Positions 12,815 to 24,800 of a stretch of DNA of 64,000 nt are shown here, in pieces. The notes under the pieces were generated by a model. The model made no database searches, was not told the DNA's origin, and saw nothing but the letters and a program-made list of their open reading frames with translations. Source of the DNA: Bugula neritina (taxonomy: Eukaryota; Bryozoa; Gymnolaemata; Cheilostomatida; Bugulidae). Both the position numbers and the translations under genes were made by a program. The DNA lies in the NCBI GenBank assembly GCA_964035545.1, contig OZ037765.1, positions 32,487,004 to 32,551,003 on the forward strand, read 5' to 3'. How positions within the stretch are numbered: position 1 is the first letter of the stretch; the number at the start of each line of letters is the position of its first letter.

Positions 12815-15800
12815 ATGAACACTTTGAACGTAATGTCTGCTATTCCCCATGTAAATATTGCACTTCAAAGTCCTAAACGTCGTCCAGCTCCTAAATTTTT
12901 TATTGACTCTCAAACATTCTCAACAAAAAAGGTATGCACACTCATTATACTATATTTAATTTATTATTTTGCGTTAAATGTGATGCGTTTTTTCTTAGTC
13001 TTACTAGTACTATACTAGTAATAGTATAGGTAATACTAATAGTATTACTATTTGAGTATTACATTTTGATTTACTTTTAGTTTAAGTTTTACTCTATTTC
13101 TATTACTATTGCTATTAGTATTACTATTACATTTACTATTAGTATTAGACCAAATTTTAATTAGTTAAATGTTAATACTAATAGTAATAGTTATCAACTT
13201 GGTTAAACTTATCAACTTTAAGCTAAATTTAATTGTGAAGTATAACTATAACGCATAAGCAATTAATGCTATAAATATCGCATTTATTTTTACAATTATG
13301 AATTACTGAAACTATAAGTATAACTTAAGTTAAAGAATATAGCTATTACTATAAGTATAACTATTACTATTAGTATTAGTATTACTAATACTAATAGTAG
13401 GCTAATACCATTATTACTATTAGGGCCTACTACTAGATTTAATTCAAATCGTATCATTCAATTTCATACATTCACATTGTTATTTTTAACGCTATTGTAA
13501 ATTTATCAGTTCTCACTTTGGAAACATGATCATGATGATAAAAATGAAAACTGAAGTCGGTTTTATTTTCGTTTATATTTATAAATACCTATCATACTGA
13601 TATCTATTCAATGCCTCTTGTGAGATACTAAAAGTAATACTAAAAGAGGATCAGTATCAGTATGACTATGAATATGGGTAGGATTATCATTATCAATATG
13701 TTGATGGTTTTTTTTCTATTTCAATGGTGGCTGCCTTCTTTAGTTTTTTGCTGTAAATACTCTAACTTTTAGTCTTATTGGGTTATTTCTTTTTTCTTAT
13801 TTTTTTACTTCAGGTTTAATATTAGTTTAGCTTTAAGCTTTACTGATTTATTTCATTAAAAACTTTCAATAGGTAAGTTTAAAATTGGACTTAGAGTCTA
13901 ATACTTTTAGTATCATACAATAACAACATGTATAAGTTTATTTTATATATTCAGAAATTGTTTCATCGGGTAAATTTTTGGCTTAGCTAATCTTAAGTTA
14001 TGGCAATACCACTAAAATCTAAGTGATTACGTCAACTGCTAAGTCACATGCTGCTAATTTATCAATATGATTATGAATTAACAATGATGATAACCATTTC
14101 CATGTTTCGGCATATTCACGTCATTAGAACAAGTGGCAAACACACCTCCCCACAATCGAATAGTTATATGACCAACCATGTATCTGTGGTTAAGTTAGCA
14201 TCTGAAGTTTACTGGAAACAAATGGATAATTCAAAAAGAAAACTTATATATTTAAAAACACTACAGCATGCATAAATGTAGAAAGTTTCTAAACATTACT
14301 ATTATATAGTTTCAGCTTGTTTAATGATTACCAAGCTTCTGGTTATACTAGTTTAATTACTTAGGTTACTAGTAGTCATAGTGATTGCACTGATATTATG
14401 TACTCTGGCTATGTACCAGTATCGAGAATCACTACCATAGAATAAAAACTCTGATTTTTGTGTAGAGTGAACAGAGATTTGAGTTCATATGATTCACTCA
14501 TCTCTAAGGCTTTCTAATGATATATAAAAGTTACATTGCAAGGGATCCTTAAGTTTTACTGGTGAATGCTTTTAAAATTTGCGGTCAAGTTGGAAGTTTA
14601 GATTCAGTTAAAGCCATTGCCTTGATTTGTGAAGTTGTTTTTAAAGTTTCAGACATTTTCATTTGTAACTAAATTCTAACCACTTTGTTGAGTTTCTTAA
14701 CATATTGCTGTGTATTAAATATATTTTTTATTTCATGTCACCTACATAGCCTTACACTAGTGTCTATTTAATTGGTTTAACTCCTCCATCACTCGACTTA
14801 GTGCAACTTTTTTTTTATATCCTAGTGCTAAAAATAAACGGCAAGTAATAAGGAGTGTTTAATTGATTATGAATTGATTGATACCTTTTATTTCTTTTGG
14901 CTTCACATAGAAATAATGATCTGGTATTGAAATTGGTTGTTGAAAGAAATTACCAGTTGGTTTATTCAGAATGATGTTAGTAAGTTGAGGGCATACAAGG
15001 TGTAGCAACTACTATATATTGTTCAGTTCAACTTGTAAAGCCATTAAATCTCTTTTTTACTTATCAGTTTCAAATTTTTTTTCTTACATGTTATATATAT
15101 GGAGATATTATGCTTAGATAATTTTGGTAATTCACGTTTACTATGCCATATGTGCAGTATATGAATTACGTAATATCTCTATTTACCGTTCATGGGTTGT
15201 TTATCTGGGATTTGGTCTGCCTAATCAGTCACTTTAAAATATAATTCTAGTTTTGAGTTATGTAATTCATTTTAATTCATTGATAAGCTTTTATTGTATG
15301 GAGAGACAACTATGGGATGTATTTCTCTGTTACACACCACTACTACACTACACTTGCACTGCCATAATGTTGGATGTATTTCTCTGCTACAGGAAAGAGA
15401 AGGAACTCCAAGAGCCAATCAGTACCCTCGTCCTCCCATCAAGAGTTGTCCTCCCATCAGTAGAGTATTTCAGCATTGTCCCTCCACATCAAGTAGACCG
15501 AGAATAGTGTCCTTCAGAGATTCCTCCTCCAACTGTATCCTTTACTACATTATAAGGGGCTGCCAGCTCTGTGAAAGACATACAAATTGTTTTTTCCAAA
15601 TACAGACAGTTTTATGCGCTTTGAAACTAAATGTTATGGATATGTCTCAATGTGATTGAACACTAGTGAGCCACAGGCATAGGTCTGCTTTTTCATATTA
15701 GTCTGAGTGGTTTTTTGTAGCCCAAACAAGTAGGCTACATGCTAATATTCTGTGGACACTAGTTCTACATGTTTAGTGTTTCCTGTAGTAAAACTGTGGA

Positions 15801-18800
15801 TATTCTTTGCTTGCTTAGCTGGCAGGATTTTATTTTGACATTTCGGCCATTTTGGTTGAGTGCCGAGTCTGGTGTTATGACAACTCCTCAACTTCCTGTT
15901 TAGCTCTGAGTCCACTGTTTGACGAGGGAAAAAAGGAGCTGTATTTTCAGCAATGCTTTATCATCGAGAAGAAACTGGGTGCTGGCTCATTTGGGGATGT
16001 AAGTTGAAGATATTCAATTGATTTGGTTTTATGAGTTTTCAGTTCATTTTATTGCTTTTATTCATTTTTTTGCATATAAATTTTAATTTATGCTGGTGTA
16101 ATTAAAATTACTACTTCAAGCAATTTCAGTTATGCTACACTACTGCCTCTCAACTCTTATACTTAATATATGTTGAATGATTTTATGGCAGGTCTATAAA
16201 GTGAGGTCTAAAGAAGATGGCAAACATTATGCGGTTAAGAGGTCAAAGGAGCGATTTAAAGGTGACATTGACAGGTATTACCTCCCCTTACACAAGTATT
16301 ATCTCCCCTTACACAAGTGTTATCTCCCCTTACACAAGTGTTATCTCCCCTTACACAGGTATATACCTCCCCTTACACAAGTATTATCTCCCCTTACACA
16401 AGTATTATCTCCCTTTACACAGGTATTACCTCCCCTTACACAAGTATTACCTCCCCTTACACAGGTATTATCTCCTCTTACACAAATATTATCTCCCCTT
16501 ACATAAATAGTAACTAAGTAGCTAGTACTAACCTCAAAGCAGCCACAATAATTGGCAACCACAAAAAATTATATATTTATTACATAAAAAATATTATGTT
16601 GTGGATGTTTAATAATCATAATAATGAGAGAGCATTGTCTGTGGGTATTGTTTGTACGCTAATGGGCAGACAACTCTAAAGTGCAATATCCCCTACATTT
16701 ATCAATGACATGCTATAAGAGTATGAATTGTTGCTGTAGGCAGAGGAAGTTGGAGGAAGTGTCAAAACATGAACTGCTGCCTGAACATCCCAACTGTGTC
16801 AAGTTCTACAGAGCGTGGGAGGAGCGGCAGCACCTGTATATTCAGACAGAGCTGTGCGAGACCAGGTACCTGCCATAGTATACCTGGCTTATTATACCTG
16901 GCATAGTATACCTGTCGTAGTATACCTTCCATAGTATAGCATAGTAGCTTGTATATTACCATGCCTGGTCACTATTAGTCAGTCGATCTAAATGTAGCTA
17001 AAAGGTATGAATTTATTTTAATTTGTCAAAGCAATGCAACCATAAACTTCCTTTTCATAGTCTGTCACTGAAAGAATTTGTAGTGGGGATATCCACTATC
17101 CAGGCTATTAGGTATAGTAGAACTATCTAGATATTTCAGTTAACTTGTACTATCAACTTATTTCATTCACTTAGCAAATGTATTGAGTTATACAAGAAGT
17201 GTAAAGTTGTTGCTCTTTGCCAACTCATGACACAACAGTTCATTTAGTTTATGGCTATGATATAATATCAAGTATATTGTACTGTGTTCCAGTATAAAGG
17301 CAGCACTGGTCCAGTTGAGAAGTGCTGCAGCATTTATAATATATTTTAGCTTTCACTTAATTGGTTCTCTCCTTGAATGCTAGTGTAATACTCTCTTCTG
17401 TCTTCCCTCCCTTCTTTAAGATTCATGTAAAATCTTGTTTCCTGTCCTGCCTCATTATCATCTTCCATTTCTATTTTTTCGGTAGTTTCTCTGACTACAG
17501 TTGGTTGCAAGTAGTCGTCGCTGGCGTCACTTTTCTCGCCTTTAATGTCGGTCCTGCTCGGTGGTGTCTGACCGAAGACGTTGTTTTGTCTTACTTCCCT
17601 GTTCAGAGTTCTGAACTTTCTCCGGAGCCTGCAACAAATATATTCAAGCTTACTTTGACTGTGGTTTACATCTCTGGTGACAGTGTATGATACACTGGAG
17701 GGGAGTGTAGGGGGCTACAACTATCCCCTGCTAACTATCACAAATTAAACACTTATATTTGAAACTCAAGCTTAAAATTAAAAATTCGAGCCTCGTCTAC
17801 GGAAGTGAATGGAGCATTTCCTGTTCAAACAGAGTTTATTGAATATGGCTTTTTTATACACAGAACTAGACAATCTTTCTGTTAGTCAATGCTGTTGTGG
17901 GTTGAGTTACTGGGCATGCTCAGACTAATTAGTTGCTCGCAACACTTCCTGTCCTACCTCAAGTAAAGGAGTGACACCATCGCTGACGCAGCCAGGGCAG
18001 CTCCAGCTATCACTGATAAGGCAGCAATTGCATCCATCAAACCTAAAAAGAGGAAGTTGTGCATGTTCGGGAGATAATCACTCATTGTATCACTGTGAGC
18101 TCTAGGAATGGTCTTACAGCATCGGGTTGTAAAAAATACATGTCTAAAAATATATGCCTGAAATTGGATAATTTCAGACATCCAATTTTAGCTTCAAGGC
18201 ATTTTATTTCTTATTTTATCTGAAACTTTTGGATGAAAACCTCATTCCTTATTAAAGATTATAAAATATTGATAAAGAGTATAGAAAGATTATAATTAGT
18301 GTTATAAACTCCCACCTAAAGATTTTCCCGAAGAGTCGTTTGATAGTTGTGAAGTCGAAGTGGAGGTATGGAGGGAACTTGAAGGGTTTGAAGAGGCATC
18401 TCTGTGTGGTGTCATGCTTGTAGTGAAAAGTGTAGACACTGTAGTAGGTAGTGTAGACACTGTAGTGGGTGGTGTAGACACTGTAGTGGGTGGTGTAGCC
18501 ACAGTTGGAGAGGATGTAAACACTGTAGTAGAAGATGTAAATGCTATTGCTGTTAAAACCAGATTTGGAGTTAGTGTAATTGAACTAGAGAGAGAGGGAT
18601 AGTGATGTCTTGTACATACACTTTAATGTAATATATTCTACATGTAGAACTTTTAGTGGAAACTGTAGGGAAAGTTTAGTTTGGCAGTCCTCTGCCAGAT
18701 AACAACAAAAAGTTATTAGTTCTAGCTAACCTCGTGTAAATCTATTCTAGAATGTATGAAGGCAAAAGTTCTCAAGCGTGTTATTAAACCTTACCCAATT

Positions 18801-21800
18801 ATTCAGGAAATGCATTTGCCCTCCTATTTGATTTGTCTCAATCACGCATTTTATGGTTTTAAGAGAACTTTGTAAAAATGCTACTCTCTATTGATATAAA
18901 AAGTAGTAAAAAAGCTGTAAATTTTTTTATCAGTGCATGAATACAGACTGTTATGCAATTCAATAAATGCTTTTTTGACTAATTTATTGAAATAATTTTA
19001 ATATGAATTAGATACTCACGCAAAGCTGATAGGAGAAACAAGGTTATGGCAGAACACCGAATCATATTTACGCCCAAACTCTTCGCCCAAACTCTTCGGT
19101 TAAAATGCAGCTAATGTTTAACTCAAACTAATTTTTTAGAATAATCTGGTCAATCCTTAAAAATGCAAACTTCTCTCTAATCACATGATAACTAATTGTT
19201 TCAACACGTATAATTTGTTGTTGATATTAGCTCTGCTTCCTGGTAGCCGTTCCTATAATCTGTTGGTGGTCTCACATCTGTATCTACACTGTTGGTGGTC
19301 TCACATCTGTATCTAATCTGTTGGTGGTCTCACATCTGTACCTACACTGTTGGTGGTCTCCCATCTGTATCTCAACTGTTAGTGGTCTCACATCTGTATA
19401 TAATCTGTTGGTGGTCTCACATCTGTATCTACACTGTTGGTGGTCTCACATCTGTATCTCAACTGTTGGTGGTCTCACATCTGTATATAATCTGTTGGTG
19501 GTCTCACATCTGTATCTACACTGTTGGTGGTCTCACATCTGTATCTACACTGCTGGTGGTCTCACATCTGTATCTAAACTGTTGGTGGTCTCACATCTGT
19601 ATATAATCTGTTGGTGGTCTCACATCTGTATCTACACTGTTGGTGGTCTCCCATCTGTATCTACACTGTTGGTGGTCTCACATCTGTATCTACATTGTTG
19701 GTCTCACATCACATCTGAAAAGCTACCTAATTTCAACCAAATATATGGCTTTTATCTACCTTCACCTTTAATACGAACTACACTGAAAGTAGATATCATA
19801 GACATCGTTATTCTATGTACCAGAGCTCACTTGTAAATGAAAGCTCATGTTCTAAAAGCTGCCTAAAACATATACTGATATATTTCTATGGCGTGCTGTG
19901 TTATAAAGTGTGTATAGATCTGGTAGTCAGTCTAGTAGAGATGGTGTGGATGTACATACTAGGTGATGTTGTGAAACACCACACCTGATTATCTGGCAAA
20001 GTGCCCAGATGTTGAAGTAATTACCTCAGCTCCCAACATCTGAGCTCATTGCTTGGTTGTTCCCCACCACCCCCCAACCCTCATTGCCAGGTTGGATATA
20101 GCACAGTATTGTAACTTAACTTATGTTGTCTACATTCTATTCTAGTCTGGCTGACTTAACAGAGCAGGAACATGAAATTCCCGAGAAACTGGTTTGGAGT
20201 TATCTCGTAGATCTTTTAATGGTGAGTAATTGCTCTCTTGGGGAAAACCGCCTGGAATACTAACAATGGAGTTCTGGTATTTCAGAATTTATATAAGCAG
20301 TAGAATTATATTTATATAAATTATTTTTCAGCTATGAATGTTGTTTAGAAGATTGAAGGATTTTAGTATTAGCAGCAAAATACATTTTTATTTCTTTGCT
20401 TCTTGTAAAATTTAAAGTAGAGAAAAGAATTGTATGCAAAGTGTTAGAATTATTTGTGTAAATCTTGGTATCTCTCTGAGTCATTTAAATAGTACTGACT
20501 GAGTGACTTGAGTAGTACTTAGTGACTTGAGTAGTACTTAGCGACTTGTGTAGTACTTAGTGACTTGAGTAGTACTGAGTGACTTGAGTAGTACTTAGTG
20601 ACTTGAGTAGTACTTAGCGACTTGTGTAGTACTTAGCCTAGGGCCACACGGTGCGTATTTTCGCATGCGAAAATTGAAATCACAAGTAGCAAAGGTGTCC
20701 ACTGTGCGCGTTGAGAAAACCTTCGCACTTGTCGCTCTGCATTTTCAACGCAAGTGCGAATCGTCTCTGTCGTCGTCACCTAATTGGCTGGTAGCTATTC
20801 AGCGAGCCCAATTTCTTTATTTAGTGCTATATTCCAGTAAATTGCGTTCTATTGAAAGCGAGTGCGATTTAAAAATAAAAGCTTTATTTATCACGCGTCA
20901 CTGAAGCTACAGTGGACACCTCTGCTAACCGTGATTTTAATTTTCGCATGCAAAAATACGCACCGTGTGGCCCTAGGCTTAGTGACTTGAGTAGTACTTA
21001 GTGACTTGAGTAGTACTTAGCGACTTGTGTAGTACTTAGTGACTTGAGTAGTACTTAGTGACTTGAGTAGTACTTAGTGACTTGAGTAGTACTTAGTGAC
21101 TTGAGTAGTACTTAGTGACTTGAGTAGTACTTAGCGACTTGTGTAGTACTTAGTGACTTGAGTAGTACTTAGTGACTTGAGTAGTACTTAGTGACTTGAG
21201 TAGTACTTAGTGACTCAGTCAGTACTCTGTTGTTAAAGTTCTTGTATATTTCCTAAATGACAGCATAAAGTTCATAATTTTTAATGTTGCTCCGTGTGCT
21301 GACAGACTGTATGCTAACACACTGCTATACTGTATGCTAACACACTACTATACTGTTGCAGGCCGTGAAGCACCTACACGATCACGACCTCATACATATG
21401 GACATCAAACCAGACAATATATTCATAGCCAAAGATGGTACATGTCAGCTCGGCGACTTTGGGCTCATCCTCGACTTATCTAAGGTTGGTATTGCCTGCG
21501 TACACGGGTGACTGATACTTGGAATATGTCGATTGTGTATGTAGAATATGTATTACCTGGACACACTGTTTTGTGCTAGCCAATAAAATACTGTTTTTCT
21601 CGTAGTAACTTCGTTTCGAGTGAAAACTTACTTTCGTTCTAAACTACATAAGTACGGAAATTTTAGTAAAAATACTCACAACTAATAGTTATAACGGAGC
21701 TCTGGATTATTAACTCCTTTTGCAAAGAGCTTGCTACGCATACAAAGGATTCAGCAGTCTACATCTCCATGTATATTGTAGAATTTGGACCTGTCAGAGG

Positions 21801-24800
21801 CCCAAGAAGGGGACCCAAAGTACCTCGCCCCTGAACTCATGCAAGGAAAGTTTACTAAGGCTGCAGATATATTCAGGTGTGTTACTCGTTCGTCTGCTAC
21901 TGTAGTTGTCTTTTCTTCATAGAACTGTGTAGTGAGATTGTAGGTATATGTGTAATGTGTAGTCACTTTTATATTATATGGATGCAGCCAAGTTAATTTT
22001 ATTGAAGTTGTCTCTCCAGTAAGTTTTGTTTAAAAGTTGAGTATTTATATACTCGGACACTTTTGTTAGTTAATGTAACTACTTTTAAAGCTTTTAGGTT
22101 TGTGGGTGATGTATGTTGGTGGTAGTTGTTCTCTCTTTTAATACACGATAAATAGTATCTTTGGATTAGTTGATTTCATATCCTCTACTCTGAATACTTT
22201 GTGTTGGGGTAGGCTTGCATATACATTATTTATTATTATTATTCTTTTTCTATGTCACTGCTATTGTTTTATCATGTTAAATATATTAAATGGTAATTTA
22301 TATTATATAATATACTAGTTTATATAATATTATTTAATAATTTATATTATATTTAATATACTAATTTATATTATATTATTTAATAATGTATACTATACAT
22401 TAATTTATATATAATAATTTATATTATATTGTTTAATAAGTTATTTTAAATTATATTATATATCTCAAAGAATGTAACAATTTATGAACCTCAGCAATGA
22501 ATTACAAAGAAATAAGTTTCAGTCTGTGTTTTCCTCCATAGCCTGGGAATTACAATTCTCGAGTTAGCCTGTGATCTGGACCTGCCCAGAGGAAACATGG
22601 GGTGGCATCAGCTACGAAGTGGCACTCTTCCCGAAACTATAACTAAAGGTGAGGGTCAGCTCTAGAAATACTAAACATTCCTGTAGGTCAAAGTGTGCTT
22701 ATGTTGGTTTGTGTAGTGGAAATATATTTCGTCTTTCGTGCTACTGTTGCTGTTGTACTCACAGAATATTTAATATAGTCTGTTATGCATCTTAATGTGA
22801 TTGGGTTATCTTTTGCAAAATTTTCTCCCTCCGTTACTGTGCTTTTGTACCTTCAATAGAAAAGACTTGCATGCGGTTGGTGATGTCAACCAATAGTATT
22901 ATCTAATGCATTGTAGTCATAGTTAGCTTTAACTTCCTGTTTATTGGGGTTTGGCAGATTTTCTATATGTGTGTGTAATACATCAAACTGTTGCTGCATG
23001 GAAACACAGTTCAAATTATCAGCGACTGTTATCGACTTCTTGCTCTGTGCTATACTTACTCTCTGCTATACCCTTGCTATACCTACTGTATATGCTATAC
23101 TTACTGTGTGCTATACATACTGTGTGCTATACCTACCGTGTGCTATACATACTGTGTGCTATACATACTGTGTATGCTATACTTACTCTGTGCTATACAT
23201 ACTGTGTATACTATACTTACTCTGTGCTATACCTATTCTATACTTATAGACCGAGTATCCCCTGAACTGTTGGATGTTATTATGTTGATGATGGAACCCG
23301 ACCCCATACAGAGACCAACTGCTGAGTCTCTCCTCAGTCTAGTGGTGATTAAGAAGGTTCAGCGATACAACTCTCTCCGTAAACAGGTATATTTTATCTT
23401 ACCTCACAAGTTCATGTCTAGTAACCTACAACTAACCCTTTCACACTACTATACACAATGACCTGCTGTTTACAGAAAGAAATAATGGAGGCAAAACTGC
23501 TAAATTTCTGGAACTACATTCTGCACCTGCTCACCTTGTTCTGGGGCTTGTTTACTCCCACCGAAGTTGACCTCCCAGTCGGAGAGGATGCTGACCTTTC
23601 AAGGTCATCCGCTAGCGATGTGGTTATAAATAGCTCCTGGGATTCTGATGGTATGTCTTTAGACGGTTTATTTCAAGGATATTTCTTTGTAATTTAATTT
23701 GTTGTGATGCACATCTGAATAAAACTAGCCATCTGTGACTCCTATCAGACAGCATGTAGGAAGAGAATGACAGAGTAGTTGTTGAAGTGTGCGTATGATG
23801 TTACAGAGGACGTGTTTATGGACAGCAGTATCTCTAGAACTCTCGACTTTTCATCTGAGAGTAACGAAAGTGAAGAGTTCACTCTGCCCTTCCGGTAAGT
23901 TGCAGCACAGACCTCTACACTGATACTCATAAGAGCACTGACCTCTACACCAGGCTAGTCATCACTTTGCATACAAACACTGAGCTCTACTTTATGCAAG
24001 TGGTTAGATTATCTTGTCAATGTTCGGAATAGCAGGAACTCTTTTCTTAGACGACAAGTATTTAATCTCTCAGCTAAGTGCTGTGCCTCTTATCATACAG
24101 GCAGTACAATTTTACACTTTTACTGTGACACTGTGTAACCAATGTCTGGGCCTCAAACCCGTGACTCGTGTCATACCAGTTCTGTTCAATTATCTCCTCA
24201 ATGTGAATACCTCTAGACTCTAAAGTTTGTGCGGCACACACTGTTGTAAAGCAGTATTTTATTTGACGGCACTGTTTTAGCCCTCCTCCCCCCAAGTGTC
24301 TCACCACCGGAGCACGACGTCAACCAGTTCGAACAGCTAGAATATTGGGCGGAGTTGAATCTCCCGTCAAAACACCCAGTCAAGGGTCGCCGATTCTACT
24401 TCCCTCATCCAGGTACTTCACCTCATAATGTTGTATGCTGGGCTACCTTTCTGAAAGAGTTTATCTTGTGTTATACTTTAATTGGAGATATAGACGTTGG
24501 GAGTTGTAACACTTTTTGCAAACACCGCTAAGTAACTATAGCATTGTGTTGGCACATGGCTACGTTATATTTGTATGTGGATGTAGTGGCATAGATAGCC
24601 TATAAATATATTCTTCTAAAAATAGTTGTTTGTATTTTAAAATGTGTTAATATTTCAATAGTTGCACCATAGTGTTGTTTGCTGTGATCCAATCACTTTA
24701 GGGAAGTGATTTGTTGAATCATTTCCTTGTTAATTAGGTCATCCAGGAGTTCGACAGCTGCTGTCGCTGCCCCTAACCCCTCGTCTACTACGCCCCCTAG

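Larger units (their letters stand above)
12932..15392 (+). other. PKMYT1 intron 1
   Basis: AT-rich, with ACTAAT/ATTAGT-type arrays at about 13010-13200 and 13360-13430. No further exon or transposon could be supported. The open frame at 14048-14275 shows no recognisable domain. Confidence 0.5.

Noticed and set aside
19292-19836. 104- and 171-aa frames rich in VVSHLY
   Set aside because: Translation of the 29-bp minisatellite; no splice or domain support.
20665-20904. 79-aa frame within the foldback element, considered as a transposase remnant
   Set aside because: No recognisable transposase motif and the element is palindromic at its ends only.
19240-21225. Regular repeats that could be mistaken for a CRISPR array
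   Set aside because: Units are head-to-tail with no unique spacers, in a eukaryotic intron.
22944-23249. Several overlapping frames upstream of PKMYT1 exon 10
   Set aside because: They are the 16-bp repeat read in three frames; only the codons after 23249 belong to the kinase.
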